DNA of 64,000 bases from Kalaharituber pfeilii (Eukaryota > Ascomycota > Pezizomycetes > Pezizales > Pezizaceae): assembly GCA_015179045.1 (NCBI GenBank), contig WHUZ01000057.1, positions 1-64,000 of the forward strand, written 5' to 3'. Under the pieces are notes generated by a model. The model searched no databases and was not told the DNA's origin. It was given only the letters and a program-made list of their open reading frames with translations. Below, one piece after another: positions 63,814 through 64,000 of this stretch. Both the position numbers and the translations under genes were made by a program. How positions within the stretch are numbered: position 1 is the first letter of the stretch; every line of letters starts with the position of its first letter.

Positions 63814-64000
63814 TATTTTTTTTTTTTTTTTTTTATTTCATTACTCGCGTGCCGCCTTGTAGGCTATGGCGAGGGTTTAGATACATGCAAGAACATAAAC
63901 AGAACAGTAAATCGCAGGTAAAACCATAAAGTGAAAGTGAACGTGTAATAACTCCTCCGTCTACTCCGCCGCCCAGTCAGTCACCTCCGCCAACGTTAAC
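63814..64000 (-). mobile_element. LINE-A 3' end, continues beyond the window
   Basis: T-run, A hairpin with GCCT/AGGC inner stem, 3' UTR, then the stop and last residues of ORF2 (LTLAEVTDWAAE), closely matching the end of the 32-38 kb LINE. The element continues past base 64000. Confidence 0.9.

Noticed and set aside
1..64000. tRNA, rRNA, riboswitch, operon or phage features
   Set aside because: None recognised by eye; introns, poly(A) retroelements and gene structures are all fungal nuclear.

Overview
The window is nuclear DNA of a filamentous ascomycete fungus with a transposon-rich genome. The signs are short GT-AG introns (about 49-155 bp) with ACTAAC-like branch points, Tad-type LINEs with RNase H domains, a Plavaka transposase, a DUF6532-like gene, and a helo-like/ankyrin gene of the kind seen in Pezizomycotina. 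The transposon mix would suit a truffle-like Pezizomycete, but the genus cannot be fixed from the sequence. No prokaryotic, organellar or rRNA sequence was seen, and no tRNA was recognised by eye.

Layout. 1-6.9 kb: a Ty3 relic on the minus strand (LTR 6515-6897, gag, integrase), broken by a LINE, a hAT MITE, a foldback/Mutator-like element and a 930-bp inverted-repeat element. 6.9-13 kb: gene-poor, with a LINE copy, a small secreted Cys-Pro-rich gene (10484-11007), a second hAT MITE and an AT-only island. 13.2-19.2 kb: copies of a putative membrane-protein family and an unrelated single-exon gene (17001-17762). 19.2-30.3 kb: one 11.1-kb Plavaka DNA transposon carrying a transposase, DUF6532-like material and two nested LINEs; it splits a pseudogene copy of the membrane-protein family. 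30.3-39.6 kb: further family fragments and a 6-kb LINE relic. 39.9-43.2 kb: an apparently intact Ginger-like transposon (4 exons, 679 aa). 44.2-47.8 kb: a decayed PIF/Harbinger element with a pogo-type element inside it. 48-52.4 kb: transposon fragments. 52.5-56.9 kb: the best host-type gene, a 7-exon, 1,280-aa helo-like plus 19-ankyrin-repeat protein with nearly identical repeats. 57-64 kb: nested LINE and MITE insertions, a transposase tail and LINE 3' ends.

How it fits together. Two LINE lineages (called A and B here) shape the window. Each ends in its own short 3' hairpin followed by poly(A). The same hairpins end full LINE 3' ends, ORF1-only elements that encode no polymerase, and a set of 53-71-bp insertions made of almost nothing but hairpin plus poly(A), most with clear target-site duplications. 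This trans-mobilised set of minimal retroposons, the intact Ginger-like element, the reconstructed 11-kb Plavaka element and the homogenised ankyrin gene are the main points of interest.
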